DNA of 64,000 nt from VXNJ01 sp009840625 (lineage in GTDB: Bacteria > Chloroflexota > UBA11872 > VXNJ01). Below are positions 43,608 through 51,912 of this stretch, one piece after another. The position numbers were made by a program, and so were the translations under genes. Position 1 is the stretch's first letter, and every line of letters begins with the position of its first letter. The stretch covers positions 248,001 through 312,000 of the forward strand of contig OZ242304.1 of NCBI GenBank assembly GCA_965207915.1, given 5' to 3'. The notes beneath the pieces were generated by a model that was not told the DNA's origin, ran no database searches, and was given only the letters and a program-made list of their open reading frames with translations.

Positions 43608-44714
43608 ATGCAGATCACCGACATCACCACCACTCACCTCTTCTATCCGCACGCCCGGCCGATTCAGGATGCGACCATTCCCGATCCGCCGTCGTGGGCG
43701 GGCGGACGCGGCAACGTTTTCGTGCACATCCACACCGACGAAGGGGTGGAGGGACTGGGCGTCGGCCTCGCGTACCCCGGGGTCAGGCAGATCATCGACG
43801 CCCAGTTCCGGAAGCTGCTGGTCGGCAAAGATCCGTTCAACATCGAGCAAATCTGGGACGACATGTTCTGGCACATCCGCGGCTACGGTCGCAAGGGCAT
43901 CGCGATCGCCGCCATTTCGGCGGTCGACATCGGGCTCTGGGACCTGAAGGCCAAGGCGCTCGGGCTGCCGGTTTACAAGCTGCTGGGACCCTACCAGGAA
44001 TCGGTGCCCATCTACGGGAGCGGCGGCTGGACCAACTTCGACGAGCAGGAGTTGGTCGCCGAGATGGTCGATTATGTCGAGCAAGGGATTCCGCGGGTGA
44101 AGATGAAGGTCGGCAAGGACTTCGGTCGCTCCGAACGCGAGGACATAGCCCGCCTGAAGGCGGTCCGCGACGCGGTCGGCGACGAAGTCGAGATCTACAT
44201 CGATGCCAACAACGGCTACAACGCCAAGCAGGCCATTTACATGGCGCGCGAATTCGAGGAATTCAACGTCGGCTGGTATGAAGAGCCGCTGATCCCTGAC
44301 GATATTCGCGGTTTGGCCCGGGTCCGCGACGCGGTAAACATCCCGGTTGCCACCGGCGAGCACGAGTACACCAAATTCGGATTTGCCGAGCTGATTGCCG
44401 GTGGCGGGGCCGACATCTGCCAGCCGGACGTGGGACGCTGCGGCGGAATCACCGAGTGGCTGAAGATATCCCACCTGGCACATGGCGCCAACCTTCCGGT
44501 GGCCCCGCACTCAGTTCAGATCGTCCACCTGCACGTAACCTGCGCGGCACCGAACCTCAAAGTCGTCGAATACATGAACACCAACCTGGAGACCGACCGG
44601 ATCTGGTACCGGGAGTACCCCCAGCAAAAGGACGGCATCTGGGCTCCGTTCCCCGACAAGCCCGGGCTAGGGCTCGAGCTGGTCCCCGAAGCGGTCGAAA
44701 AATGGGCGATTTGA
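43608..44714 (+). CDS. Mandelate racemase / muconate lactonizing enzyme family protein (enolase superfamily)
   Basis: 368 residues. N-terminal capping domain, then a TIM barrel with KMKVG (KxK catalytic lysines), metal ligands Asp in YIDANNG, Glu in WYEEPL and Glu in TGEHE, and His in APHSVQ. The pattern fits the mandelate-racemase/sugar-acid dehydratase side of the superfamily. It would abstract a proton alpha to a carboxylate, probably in sugar-acid or hydroxy-acid catabolism. It is flanked on both sides by M14-like paralogues, which suggests a shared substrate. Confidence 0.93.
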   Translation: MQITDITTTHLFYPHARPIQDATIPDPPSWAGGRGNVFVHIHTDEGVEGLGVGLAYPGVRQIIDAQFRKLLVGKDPFNIEQIWDDMFWHIRGYGRKGIAIAAISAVDIGLWDLKAKALGLPVYKLLGPYQESVPIYGSGGWTNFDEQELVAEMVDYVEQGIPRVKMKVGKDFGRSEREDIARLKAVRDAVGDEVEIYIDANNGYNAKQAIYMAREFEEFNVGWYEEPLIPDDIRGLARVRDAVNIPVATGEHEYTKFGFAELIAGGGADICQPDVGRCGGITEWLKISHLAHGANLPVAPHSVQIVHLHVTCAAPNLKVVEYMNTNLETDRIWYREYPQQKDGIWAPFPDKPGLGLELVPEAVEKWAI

Positions 44715-44796
44715 GACTTCGGCGGAAGCGAAACGCCAACGCGTGCTGGCAGCGGATTTCGATAATCAACGCGCCCCGCTGAAGGCGAACCGGCCC

Positions 44797-45627
44797 ATGT
44801 CCAGAGCACGAGACTACCAAGAGCTTTTCCAGCGCTACCTTGCCCTGCAAGGCGCGCCGGGCGTGCGGCTGATTCGACACAACCTGCTCGAGCGCGGGCT
44901 AGACCTGGTTCGCCTGGAGCTCGCTTCGGCGCCGGATCCGCAATTCACCGTTGCCATGTACTCGGGAACGCACGGCGATGAGCCGGCCCCGGTGCACGCG
45001 GTGCTGCAGTTCCTCGAGGAAGAGCGCTGGCGCGCCTGGCCCCAGGTCCGGTTCAAGGTGATGCCGTGCATAAATCCGACCGGTTTTGATCTCGGGACCC
45101 GCGAAAACATCGACGGGCAGGACGTCAATCGAACCTTCAAGCTGGGCGACAGTCCCGAATCGCGGATTGGGACCGAGATGATTGGCCGCGAGCCGCTGGA
45201 TATGTGGATTGACGCCCACGAGGACCCGGTCGAAGACGGTTTCTACTGTTTTTCGCAGCTCCCCAATCCCTGGTCTGACGCGCTGGTGGCCGAGGTCGGT
45301 CAGCACGGCCCGATCTTCTCGAAGCCGGAAGTTGATGAAATGCCGGTCGTGGGCGGCGTGGTGCACCGGAGCGACGACGAGGATGACGCCGCATTGACCG
45401 AGGAAATCGAGGATTGGGTGCGCGAGCGGGAAAACTGGCCGCTGCCGTTCTACGTGATGGTGAACCTGGCGCGGTTGGGGGTGACCCTGGAAACGCCGGG
45501 GGTGATCGATCTAGAGGCGCGCATCCGGATGCAGCTGGCCGGATTCGACATCCTGCTTGATCTGCTCTGCGGGCGGCGCGACCCGCTCGCCGCGGTCGCC
45601 GCGGCTAAGGAAGCTAGTCGGCCCTAG
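44797..45627 (+). CDS. M14/succinylglutamate desuccinylase-like zinc hydrolase, copy 2
   Basis: About 276 residues from ATG 44797 (MSRARDYQEL); the frame is open from 44743. Zinc ligands are His and Glu in YSGTHGDEPAPV and His in MWIDAHEDPVEDGFYCF. PCINPTGFDLGTREN and GQDVNRTFKLG match copy 1 closely, as does the C-terminal VTLETPGVIDLEARIRMQLA. Divergence elsewhere suggests different substrates rather than a recent duplication. Confidence 0.85.
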   Translation: MSRARDYQELFQRYLALQGAPGVRLIRHNLLERGLDLVRLELASAPDPQFTVAMYSGTHGDEPAPVHAVLQFLEEERWRAWPQVRFKVMPCINPTGFDLGTRENIDGQDVNRTFKLGDSPESRIGTEMIGREPLDMWIDAHEDPVEDGFYCFSQLPNPWSDALVAEVGQHGPIFSKPEVDEMPVVGGVVHRSDDEDDAALTEEIEDWVRERENWPLPFYVMVNLARLGVTLETPGVIDLEARIRMQLAGFDILLDLLCGRRDPLAAVAAAKEASRP

Positions 45628-45672
45628 CTAACCCGGAACTCCGGCTGCCGGCCAATCTCCGCTCTGCGGCCC

Positions 45673-46890
45673 CTAGCCGGCCTGAAAGTCGGCCGCCTCC
45701 TCCGAACCGCCGGTGGTGTTTCCCTCGCTGTAGGAGTGGGCTCCGGTGCCCGCCAGGGCGCCGCCCTGAACGATCAGGTACTCGTCGCGGATCGGCTTGC
45801 CCGAAAACCAGCACTCCAGGATCTCGCGCACGCCGGCGGCGTAGCGGGATTGGGCCGAAAGGGATGTGCCGGAGGTATGCGGCGTCATCGCGTGGTTCGG
45901 CATCGCGCGCCAGGGGTGGTCGTTGGGCGGCGGCTGCGGGAACCAGACGTCGCCGGCATAGCCCGCCAGCTGACCACTGGCCAGCGCCCGACCGATCGCG
46001 TCGCGGTCGCAGATCTTCCCCCGCGCCGTGTTGACGATGTATGACCCGCGCTTCATCTTGCCGATCAACGCGTCGTCGAACATGTGCTCGGTCTCGGGAT
46101 GCAGAGGACAGTGGATGCTGACCACGTCGCACACGCTGACCAAGGATTCCACTGATTCGTGGAAGGTCAGGTCAAGCTCTTCCTCGACTTCCCGGGAGAG
46201 CCGGTGGCGATCGTTGTAGTGGAGCTTGACGTCGAATGGCTTCATGCGGCGTAGAAAGCCCAGACCGATGCGCCCGGCCGCGACGACCCCGACATCCATT
46301 CCCTCGACGTCATAAGAGCGCGAGATCGCGTCGGCGATGTTCCAGCCGCCCCGGACCACCCAGCCGTACTGGGGTATGTAGTCGCGCACCAGCGCCAGCA
46401 CCTGCATCACGGCGTGCTCGGACACGCTGACGCTGTTGCACCAGGTCACCTCGCACACGGTGATGCCGCGGTCGATGGCGGTCTGCAGGTCGACGTGGTC
46501 CGACCCGATGCCGGCGGTTATCGCGAGCTTGAGACGCTCGGCCTTGGCAATCCGTTCGGCTGTCAGGTATCCGGGCCAGAACGGTTGCGAAATCACCACG
46601 TCGGCGTCGACCAGTTCGCGTTCGAACACCGAATCCGGCCCGTCCTTGTCCGAAGTGACCACCAGCCGGTGGCCGGCGTCGGCCAGGAACCGGCCCAGTC
46701 CCAGGCGTCCGGAGACGGATCCCAGCAGCTCGCCGGGCGTGAAGTCCAGACCGGCCGGCGTGGGCAGCGACTGCCCGTCCGGGTAATTGGAAAGTTGCGG
46801 GATCTGGTCGCGGGCGTAGACGGGCGGGTAGCCGGCAACCGGGTCCTCGTAAAGGACGCAGAGGACTTTCTGCGACGAATCTGCGGTCAT
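45673..46890 (-). CDS. fdh: NAD-dependent formate dehydrogenase
   Basis: 405 residues. Sequence is highly characteristic of soluble NAD-dependent formate dehydrogenase: KVLCVLYEDPVAGYPPVYARD, VVTSDKDGPDSVFE, DADVVISQPFWPGYLT, TAGIGSDHVDL, the cofactor loop VGVVAAGRIGLGFLRRMKPFDV, NTARGKICDRDAI, YAGDVWFPQPPPNDHPWR and the catalytic-region MTPHTSGTSLSAQ. It oxidises formate to CO2 with reduction of NAD+, without metals. ATG 46890 has an AGG 8 nt upstream and gives the usual N-terminus; the frame extends upstream to 46932. It lies convergent with the M14/enolase cluster. Confidence 0.95.
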   Translation of the reverse strand: MTADSSQKVLCVLYEDPVAGYPPVYARDQIPQLSNYPDGQSLPTPAGLDFTPGELLGSVSGRLGLGRFLADAGHRLVVTSDKDGPDSVFERELVDADVVISQPFWPGYLTAERIAKAERLKLAITAGIGSDHVDLQTAIDRGITVCEVTWCNSVSVSEHAVMQVLALVRDYIPQYGWVVRGGWNIADAISRSYDVEGMDVGVVAAGRIGLGFLRRMKPFDVKLHYNDRHRLSREVEEELDLTFHESVESLVSVCDVVSIHCPLHPETEHMFDDALIGKMKRGSYIVNTARGKICDRDAIGRALASGQLAGYAGDVWFPQPPPNDHPWRAMPNHAMTPHTSGTSLSAQSRYAAGVREILECWFSGKPIRDEYLIVQGGALAGTGAHSYSEGNTTGGSEEAADFQAG

Positions 46891-47030
46891 CTTCTCAACC
46901 TGCCGTCTCAACAAGGGTTCGTTAGCTTGCAATCGCGCCCTGATTTTGCCCCGCGAACCGCGCGGCGCCTTTTTCGCGGTCGATCGCGGCTCGCGCGGGG
47001 TGCCTTGCGGGTGCGAAGCGGTCCCGGCGT

Positions 47031-48293
47031 TCAGCTCATCCCGCGCAGGTACTGGCCGGCCGACATGGCAACGGCGGCCCCCTCGCCGGCGGCGGTGGCA
47101 ACGTACTTGGAACTGTTTTTGCGGATATCGCCGGCGGCGAAAACCCCCGGTACCGAAGTCTCGAAAAGGCCCGGTGGCGCGGCCGGTGATTCCTCCAGCA
47201 GCGCCATCAATTCGGCCGCCTCCGCATCCGGCGGCGGCGCGTCCGGGCCGGTGCAGACGAATCCCCAGTCGTCCAGCGCGACGGCGCTGTCTTTGAGGAA
47301 GCCGGAATTGGGCACCATTCCGATGAAAACGAACGCACCGCGGGCCTCGATCTGGCGCACCGAACCGCTGATCTCGTCCCGCACGAGCACCGATTCGAAC
47401 TGATCACCGCCGCGGAATTCGCGGACGTCCAGGTGGTATTGCACTTCCACGTTGGGCACCTCGAGCAGGCGCTGGACCAGGATGGAATTGGCGGTAAGGC
47501 TGTCGCCGCGCACCAGCAGATTCACCTGGGCCGCGTGCTCGGAAAGCGCCAGCGCGGCCTCGGCGGCCGAGTTTCCGCCGCCCACCACCGCCACCTTTTC
47601 ACCGGTGTAGGCGAACGCGTCGCTGGCGGCGCAGTAGTGCACCCCGCCGTTGATGAACTCCGACTCCCCGGGGACCCGCATGCGCCGGTAGGTGCTGCCG
47701 GTGGCGATGATCAGGGCGAAGCAGCTGTATTCGGTTCCGTCAGCAGTAACCACGGTGTGGTAGCGGCCCAGGCTGTCGACTTCGACCACCTCGGCCGCCT
47801 GGATCATCTCGACTTCTGCCCGCCGGGCCTGTTCCCGCAGGCGGTCGCTTAGCTCGAAACCGCTGATTGGGTCCGGGAAGCCGGGCATGTTCTCAACCTG
47901 GCCGGAAACGTTCGCGTTGCCTCCGACAAACTCACGCTCGATGACCAGGGTGTCGATCCCGTCCTGGGTCGCAAAGATCGCCGCGGTCAATCCGGCCGGC
48001 CCGCCGCCGACGATGATCAGCGGCCAGTACCGGCGTTCGCTGCCGATCTCGATTTCCAGCGCGCCCGCAAGTTCCGAGTTGCTGGGGCGGAAAAGTGTCG
48101 CTCCGCCCTCTATCAGGACCGTCGGCAGGACCGGTCGCCCGTCTCCCAGCTTTTCGAATTCACCGGCCGCGGCCGGTCGCTCGACCAAGTCGATCCATCG
48201 GTACCTGACGCCGTGTTCGCCCAGGAACTTCCTGGTCCGACGGCAGTCGGGGCACCATCGGATTCCGTAAATGGTGACTTTTGGATTGGCCAT
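47031..48293 (-). CDS. Glutaredoxin-like domain fused to a thioredoxin-reductase-like flavoprotein lacking CxxC
   Basis: 420 residues. Residues 1-80 form a glutaredoxin-like domain with CPDC (VTIYGIRWCPDCRRTRKFL). From about 92 a thioredoxin-reductase-like part follows: FAD motif LIIVGGGPAGLTAAIFA, NADPH motif VAVVGGGNSAAEAALALSE and C-terminal PGVFAAGDIRKN. At the usual redox site the sequence is HYCAASDAF instead of CATCDG, so only one of the two cysteines is present. Canonical thiol transfer from flavin is therefore unlikely, unless the glutaredoxin pair substitutes. ATG 48293 follows GGGAG by 6 nt. Confidence 0.88.
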   Translation of the reverse strand: MANPKVTIYGIRWCPDCRRTRKFLGEHGVRYRWIDLVERPAAAGEFEKLGDGRPVLPTVLIEGGATLFRPSNSELAGALEIEIGSERRYWPLIIVGGGPAGLTAAIFATQDGIDTLVIEREFVGGNANVSGQVENMPGFPDPISGFELSDRLREQARRAEVEMIQAAEVVEVDSLGRYHTVVTADGTEYSCFALIIATGSTYRRMRVPGESEFINGGVHYCAASDAFAYTGEKVAVVGGGNSAAEAALALSEHAAQVNLLVRGDSLTANSILVQRLLEVPNVEVQYHLDVREFRGGDQFESVLVRDEISGSVRQIEARGAFVFIGMVPNSGFLKDSAVALDDWGFVCTGPDAPPPDAEAAELMALLEESPAAPPGLFETSVPGVFAAGDIRKNSSKYVATAAGEGAAVAMSAGQYLRGMS

Positions 48294-48537
48294 GGTGGGC
48301 TCCCGGCGCGGTGGCGGGGATCTCGGACTGTGGCATTCCCTGGTCCGGCCGTTCCCCATTTTTGCGCACGGCTCGTTGGTTGCCGAATCTGACCTAACCG
48401 GGGTCGCGCACCGTCGTGATCGCCGGCGAACCTAACCTAATTGAAGCCCGGCACGATCACCGCCGCACGGCGGCCGAAATTCGCGCCCACGCGCGACCGG
48501 CAATAAAACTGGCGCCGATTGACGAGCGAGGCAGGCA

Positions 48538-49716
48538 ATGAAGCAAGTCTGGGAGGTTCTGCTCGTCGCGACGCGCCTGGGACTGACCTCTTTCGGCGGC
48601 CCGATCGCCCACATCGGCTACTTCCGCGAAGAGTACGTGGTCCGACGCCGATGGCTCAGCGACGCGCGGTTTGCCGAACTGGTGGCGCTTTGCCAGTTCC
48701 TGCCCGGCCCGGCCAGTTCGCAACTGGGGATCGCGATTGGCTACGGTCGCGCCGGGTATCTGGGCGCGCTGCTGGCATGGCTGGGGTTCACCCTGCCTTC
48801 GGCCGCGGCGATGATCCTTTTCGCTTATGGCGTAACCGAATTCGGCGGCGAGGACGCCGGTTGGCTGCGCGGCCTGCAGATCGTGGTGGTTGCGGTCGTG
48901 GCCAACGCCCTCTGGGGGATGGCCAATCAACTCGCCCCCGACCGACCACGCATATCCATTGCGGTGTTGGCGGCGATCGCGCTGCTGGTGCTGGGAGGAG
49001 TGGCGGCACAGCTGTCGGTCATTGCCGCCGGCGCCGCCCTGGGGTTGATTTTCCTGCGCCCCGGGACCGCGGAAGCGGCGGCCCCTCCCGTCCGGCGCCG
49101 CGGCATCGGCATGGCTGCGCTGGCGCTGGTTCTTTTTGCGGGACTGCTGGTGTTGCTGCCGGTGGCCAGCCGGATCCTTGCCGACCCGGTTCTGCAGGCG
49201 TTCGAAAGCTTTTACCGTTCCGGTTCGCTGGTGTTCGGCGGAGGGCACGTGGTCCTGCCGCTGCTGCAGGCCGAGGTGGTCGGTCCGGGTTGGGTATCGG
49301 CCGACGATTTCGTCGCCGGGTACGGCGCCGCGCAGGCGATCCCGGGGCCGCTCTTTACTTTCTCGGCGTATCTGGGAACGATCATGGGGATCACCGAATC
49401 GGCGTGGCTTGGCGGTCTGATTGCGCTGGCGGCCGTGTTCCTGCCGTCCTTCCTGCTGGTCCTGGGCCTCTTGCCGCTCTGGGACCGGGTCCGCACGATC
49501 CAGTCCGTGCGCCGCGCGCTCCTGGGCGTAAATGCCGCCGTGGTCGGGATCCTTCTGGCAGCGCTCTACGATCCGGTATTCTCTGGATCGATTGCATCGG
49601 CGACGGATTTTGCCCTTGCGGCGGCGGCATTTGCTTTGCTTTCGTTCTGGAGGACCCCTCCCTGGCTGGTGGTCTTGCTCGCCGCGGCGGGCGGGGCGTT
49701 GTTGCAAGTCGTATAG
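48538..49716 (+). CDS. chrA: Chromate transporter family protein
   Basis: A 392-residue membrane protein made of two homologous halves. The first has RLGLTSFGGPIAHIGYFREEYVVRRRWLSDARFAELVALCQFLPGPASSQLGIAIG; the second repeats the pattern as YRSGSLVFGGGHVVLPLLQAEVV...AGYGAAQAIPGPLFTFSAYLG. This bidomain layout is typical of long-chain ChrA. It exports chromate or acts on sulfate-like oxyanions. Proximity to thiosulfate genes makes a link to sulfur-oxyanion transport possible. Confidence 0.93.
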   Translation: MKQVWEVLLVATRLGLTSFGGPIAHIGYFREEYVVRRRWLSDARFAELVALCQFLPGPASSQLGIAIGYGRAGYLGALLAWLGFTLPSAAAMILFAYGVTEFGGEDAGWLRGLQIVVVAVVANALWGMANQLAPDRPRISIAVLAAIALLVLGGVAAQLSVIAAGAALGLIFLRPGTAEAAAPPVRRRGIGMAALALVLFAGLLVLLPVASRILADPVLQAFESFYRSGSLVFGGGHVVLPLLQAEVVGPGWVSADDFVAGYGAAQAIPGPLFTFSAYLGTIMGITESAWLGGLIALAAVFLPSFLLVLGLLPLWDRVRTIQSVRRALLGVNAAVVGILLAALYDPVFSGSIASATDFALAAAAFALLSFWRTPPWLVVLLAAAGGALLQVV

Positions 49717-50070
49717 CGACGGCGCGGCCGGCAGGCCTGACCGGCGGCGACGCGGGCGGGCAGTCACCCGATTCCAGGCCCGGTCGGGTCCGGGCCGGCT
49801 TTCACCGGGCTGGTTGATCCGAACTCCCATCCGAATTGCCGGGCACCAGATGGAATTGGTCCGGCGAAGCGCCGCTAGCAGGACCGCATAACCCGCGCGA
49901 GAGGCAGGATGGCGGGAGCCTTGCCGTCAACCGGGTTGTTGCGACCGTCATTCACAAGTCGACGTCGACCGCCGCGCAACGGGTCTGCGCCTGCGAAGCC
50001 GCGCTCCGAAGCGAGGAGGCGGTTAATTCCGGCGCGCTCCAATTGTCATTCTTGACTAAATCACCTGAAT
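49717..50070. other. Intergenic region upstream of the thiosulfate operon
   Basis: About 354 bp with no gene recognised, although long frames run through it by GC bias. The last 40 bp are AT-richer; TTGTCA (50043-50048) followed after 18 bp by GAATAT is a possible promoter for the operon. Confidence 0.4.
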
Positions 50071-51321
50071 ATGCCAAGATTCGCAATGAGTTCGCTTGCG
50101 GCCGCCGCCCGAGGGATGGATCGCTCGACGGCCGGCGGTCTGTTATCGCTTGTCGGTCTCGCAGTCGTCTACCTCCTCGCGCTGGGTGCCGACGCTGCAT
50201 GGCCGGTGTTCTGGGTCGTCGGGGTCGCCTTCGGGGCAATCTGCCAACGAAGCCGCTTTTGCTTCGTCGCCGGTTTTCGCGACCTCTTCCTGATGCGTCA
50301 GGGACGAATGCTGCGCGGCATCATAGCCGGCCTGGCTGTCGCCACCGCCGGGTTTGCGATGGTCATGGCGACCATCGTCCCCAACCCGGGGTCGGGAGTG
50401 CTGCCCTCCGACGCCCATATCCTCCCGCTCGGAATCGCCACCGTGCTGGGAGGGTTGCTGTTTGGCTACGGCATGGTCATCGCTGGCGGTTGCGTGAGCG
50501 GATCGCTCTACCGGATGGGCGAGGGGTACATCGGATCCTGGGTGGCGATCGGGGGCGTGTTGATCGGTCTTTACGCTCTAAACCGAACCTGGAACTGGTG
50601 GTGGGACAACCAGATCAGCGGCGACATCATCGCCTGGATTCCTACCAGCTTCACCTACACCTGGGCGATCGTGCTAACACTGGCGCTGCTGGCGCTCGCG
50701 TTCGCCGCCGTGTCCTGGTGGGAGCGCCGCGGGTTCACGGCAATGTCGGTCGCCATCCCGATCAGCTCCGCCGCACCCGAACGCAGCGTACCCGACACCA
50801 CGCTGGCGGCCGTTGCCCGCAAAGTATTCCGCGCCGAGTGGACTCCGCTGATCGGCGGAATCGCGCTCGCAGCAGTCAACATCCTCCTGTTCATCCGCTA
50901 CCGCCCGCTGGGCGTGGTCGGCGAGCTCTCGCGCTGGGTCTCCGACCTCGCCGACAGCGTCGGGGCCGGGGTCGGCGAGCTCAACGGGATCAACGACCTC
51001 CCTGGCTGCGTGCCGCGCTTCGTCGAGGGGACCTGGTTCACCGACGCATTCATGCTCAACGCCGGCATCATCGCCGGCGCGTTCACGGCCGCGCTGCTGG
51101 CGCGGGAATTCCGCCTGCGCATCCCGCGCAGCCCCCGGCGCTACCTGCAATCGCTCGCCGGTGGGGTCGTGATGGGCTATGGCGCCGGACTGGGTCTGGG
51201 ATGCACGATCGGGGCTTTCTTTTCGGCAATCCCTTCGCTGGCCCTCAACGGCTGGGTATACGCGCTGGCGCTGGCCGTCGGCGCCTATGCCGGGACGGCC
51301 TTCATCAGGCGGTTCCCGTGA
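50071..51321 (+). CDS. YeeE/YedE (TsuA-like) thiosulfate transporter family protein
   Basis: A 416-residue membrane protein with about ten hydrophobic segments and internal pseudo-symmetry. Conserved cysteine motifs are GAICQRSRFCF, MVIAGGCVSGSLYRMGEGY and GLGLGCTIGAFFSAIPSL, the latter two matching the thiosulfate-relay cysteines of TsuA. It imports thiosulfate (or another sulfane donor). Start uncertain: ATG 50071, 50086 or 50116. The stop overlaps the next gene (GTGA). It is followed by two TusA-like proteins and a rhodanese, so imported sulfur is probably relayed onward. Confidence 0.9.
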   Translation: MPRFAMSSLAAAARGMDRSTAGGLLSLVGLAVVYLLALGADAAWPVFWVVGVAFGAICQRSRFCFVAGFRDLFLMRQGRMLRGIIAGLAVATAGFAMVMATIVPNPGSGVLPSDAHILPLGIATVLGGLLFGYGMVIAGGCVSGSLYRMGEGYIGSWVAIGGVLIGLYALNRTWNWWWDNQISGDIIAWIPTSFTYTWAIVLTLALLALAFAAVSWWERRGFTAMSVAIPISSAAPERSVPDTTLAAVARKVFRAEWTPLIGGIALAAVNILLFIRYRPLGVVGELSRWVSDLADSVGAGVGELNGINDLPGCVPRFVEGTWFTDAFMLNAGIIAGAFTAALLAREFRLRIPRSPRRYLQSLAGGVVMGYGAGLGLGCTIGAFFSAIPSLALNGWVYALALAVGAYAGTAFIRRFP

Positions 51322-51590
51322 GCGTGCAGACCCTCGATCTGCGGGGTCGGCCGGCCCCCGAACAGATCCGGCTGGCCCAGGCCGCGGTCGGAAAGGCCGC
51401 CGCAGGTTCGGCCCTGCAAATCAACACCGACCTCGAAATCGTCGCCACCTCGGTGTTGGCGGCGGCGGCCGGGAAAGGCCTCGTCGGCCGGGTTGAACCT
51501 CCCGCCGACGGCGCGCGAACAATAACCATCTCGCCGGGCAAGCGCCCGGCGGCGGCAATTCCAAGCAAGGAAGAGGAGTCCGTCCGATGA
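51318..51590 (+). CDS. TusA-like small protein without the catalytic cysteine
   Basis: 90 residues from GTG 51318, overlapping the transporter stop. The start VQTLDLRGRPAPEQIRLAQAAVG follows the TusA pattern (LDLRGxxCPxP), but Ala replaces the sulfur-carrying Cys. The C-terminus is VGRVEPPADGARTITI. No cysteine at all is seen in the protein, so it cannot carry a persulfide. It may be a structural partner of the next TusA or of the transporter. The stop overlaps the next ATG (ATGA). Confidence 0.78.
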   Translation: MSVQTLDLRGRPAPEQIRLAQAAVGKAAAGSALQINTDLEIVATSVLAAAAGKGLVGRVEPPADGARTITISPGKRPAAAIPSKEEESVR

Positions 51591-51844
51591 CCCAAGAAAG
51601 CAAGACGCCGGTGCTCGATGTACGCGGCGAGATCTGTCCGTACCCGATGCTGCGCACCACCCGCGAACTCGACAACGTGCGTCCGGGGGCGCCCGAGCTG
51701 CTGGTCTGGACGGACCATCCGCCGGCCCTGGCCACCATTCCGCCGGAAGCATTCAAGCGCGGTTACGGTTGCGAGATTTCCGAGCGCCGGGCCGGCGAGT
51801 GGGAGATCCACATCTTCAATGCCGAAGCGGCGGCCGACAAATAA
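51587..51844 (+). CDS. tusA: TusA-family sulfur carrier protein
   Basis: 85 residues with VLDVRGEICPYPMLRTTREL, the CPxP motif whose Cys carries a persulfide, and the beta-alpha-beta-alpha-beta-beta layout of TusA. It overlaps the cysteine-less homologue by 4 nt. It probably takes up sulfane sulfur delivered by the YeeE-like transporter in the cytoplasm. It is followed by a rhodanese lipoprotein 68 bp downstream. Confidence 0.9.
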   Translation: MTQESKTPVLDVRGEICPYPMLRTTRELDNVRPGAPELLVWTDHPPALATIPPEAFKRGYGCEISERRAGEWEIHIFNAEAAADK

Positions 51845-51912
51845 CCCTGCCCAACTCAACTTCACGGGGTGGCTCAGTCCCCCCAACAACCACAGACACA
51901 TAGAGAGGTTTT

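Noticed and set aside
48457..49830. Long minus- and plus-strand frames across chrA
   Set aside because: Low-complexity Gln/Arg-rich translations produced by GC bias; the frame at 48538-49716 encodes an obvious chromate transporter.
49836..51590. 584-codon frame covering the YeeE-like gene
   Set aside because: Most of it is an Arg-rich shadow of the transporter; only its last 90 codons (from GTG 51318) are real and encode the TusA-like protein.
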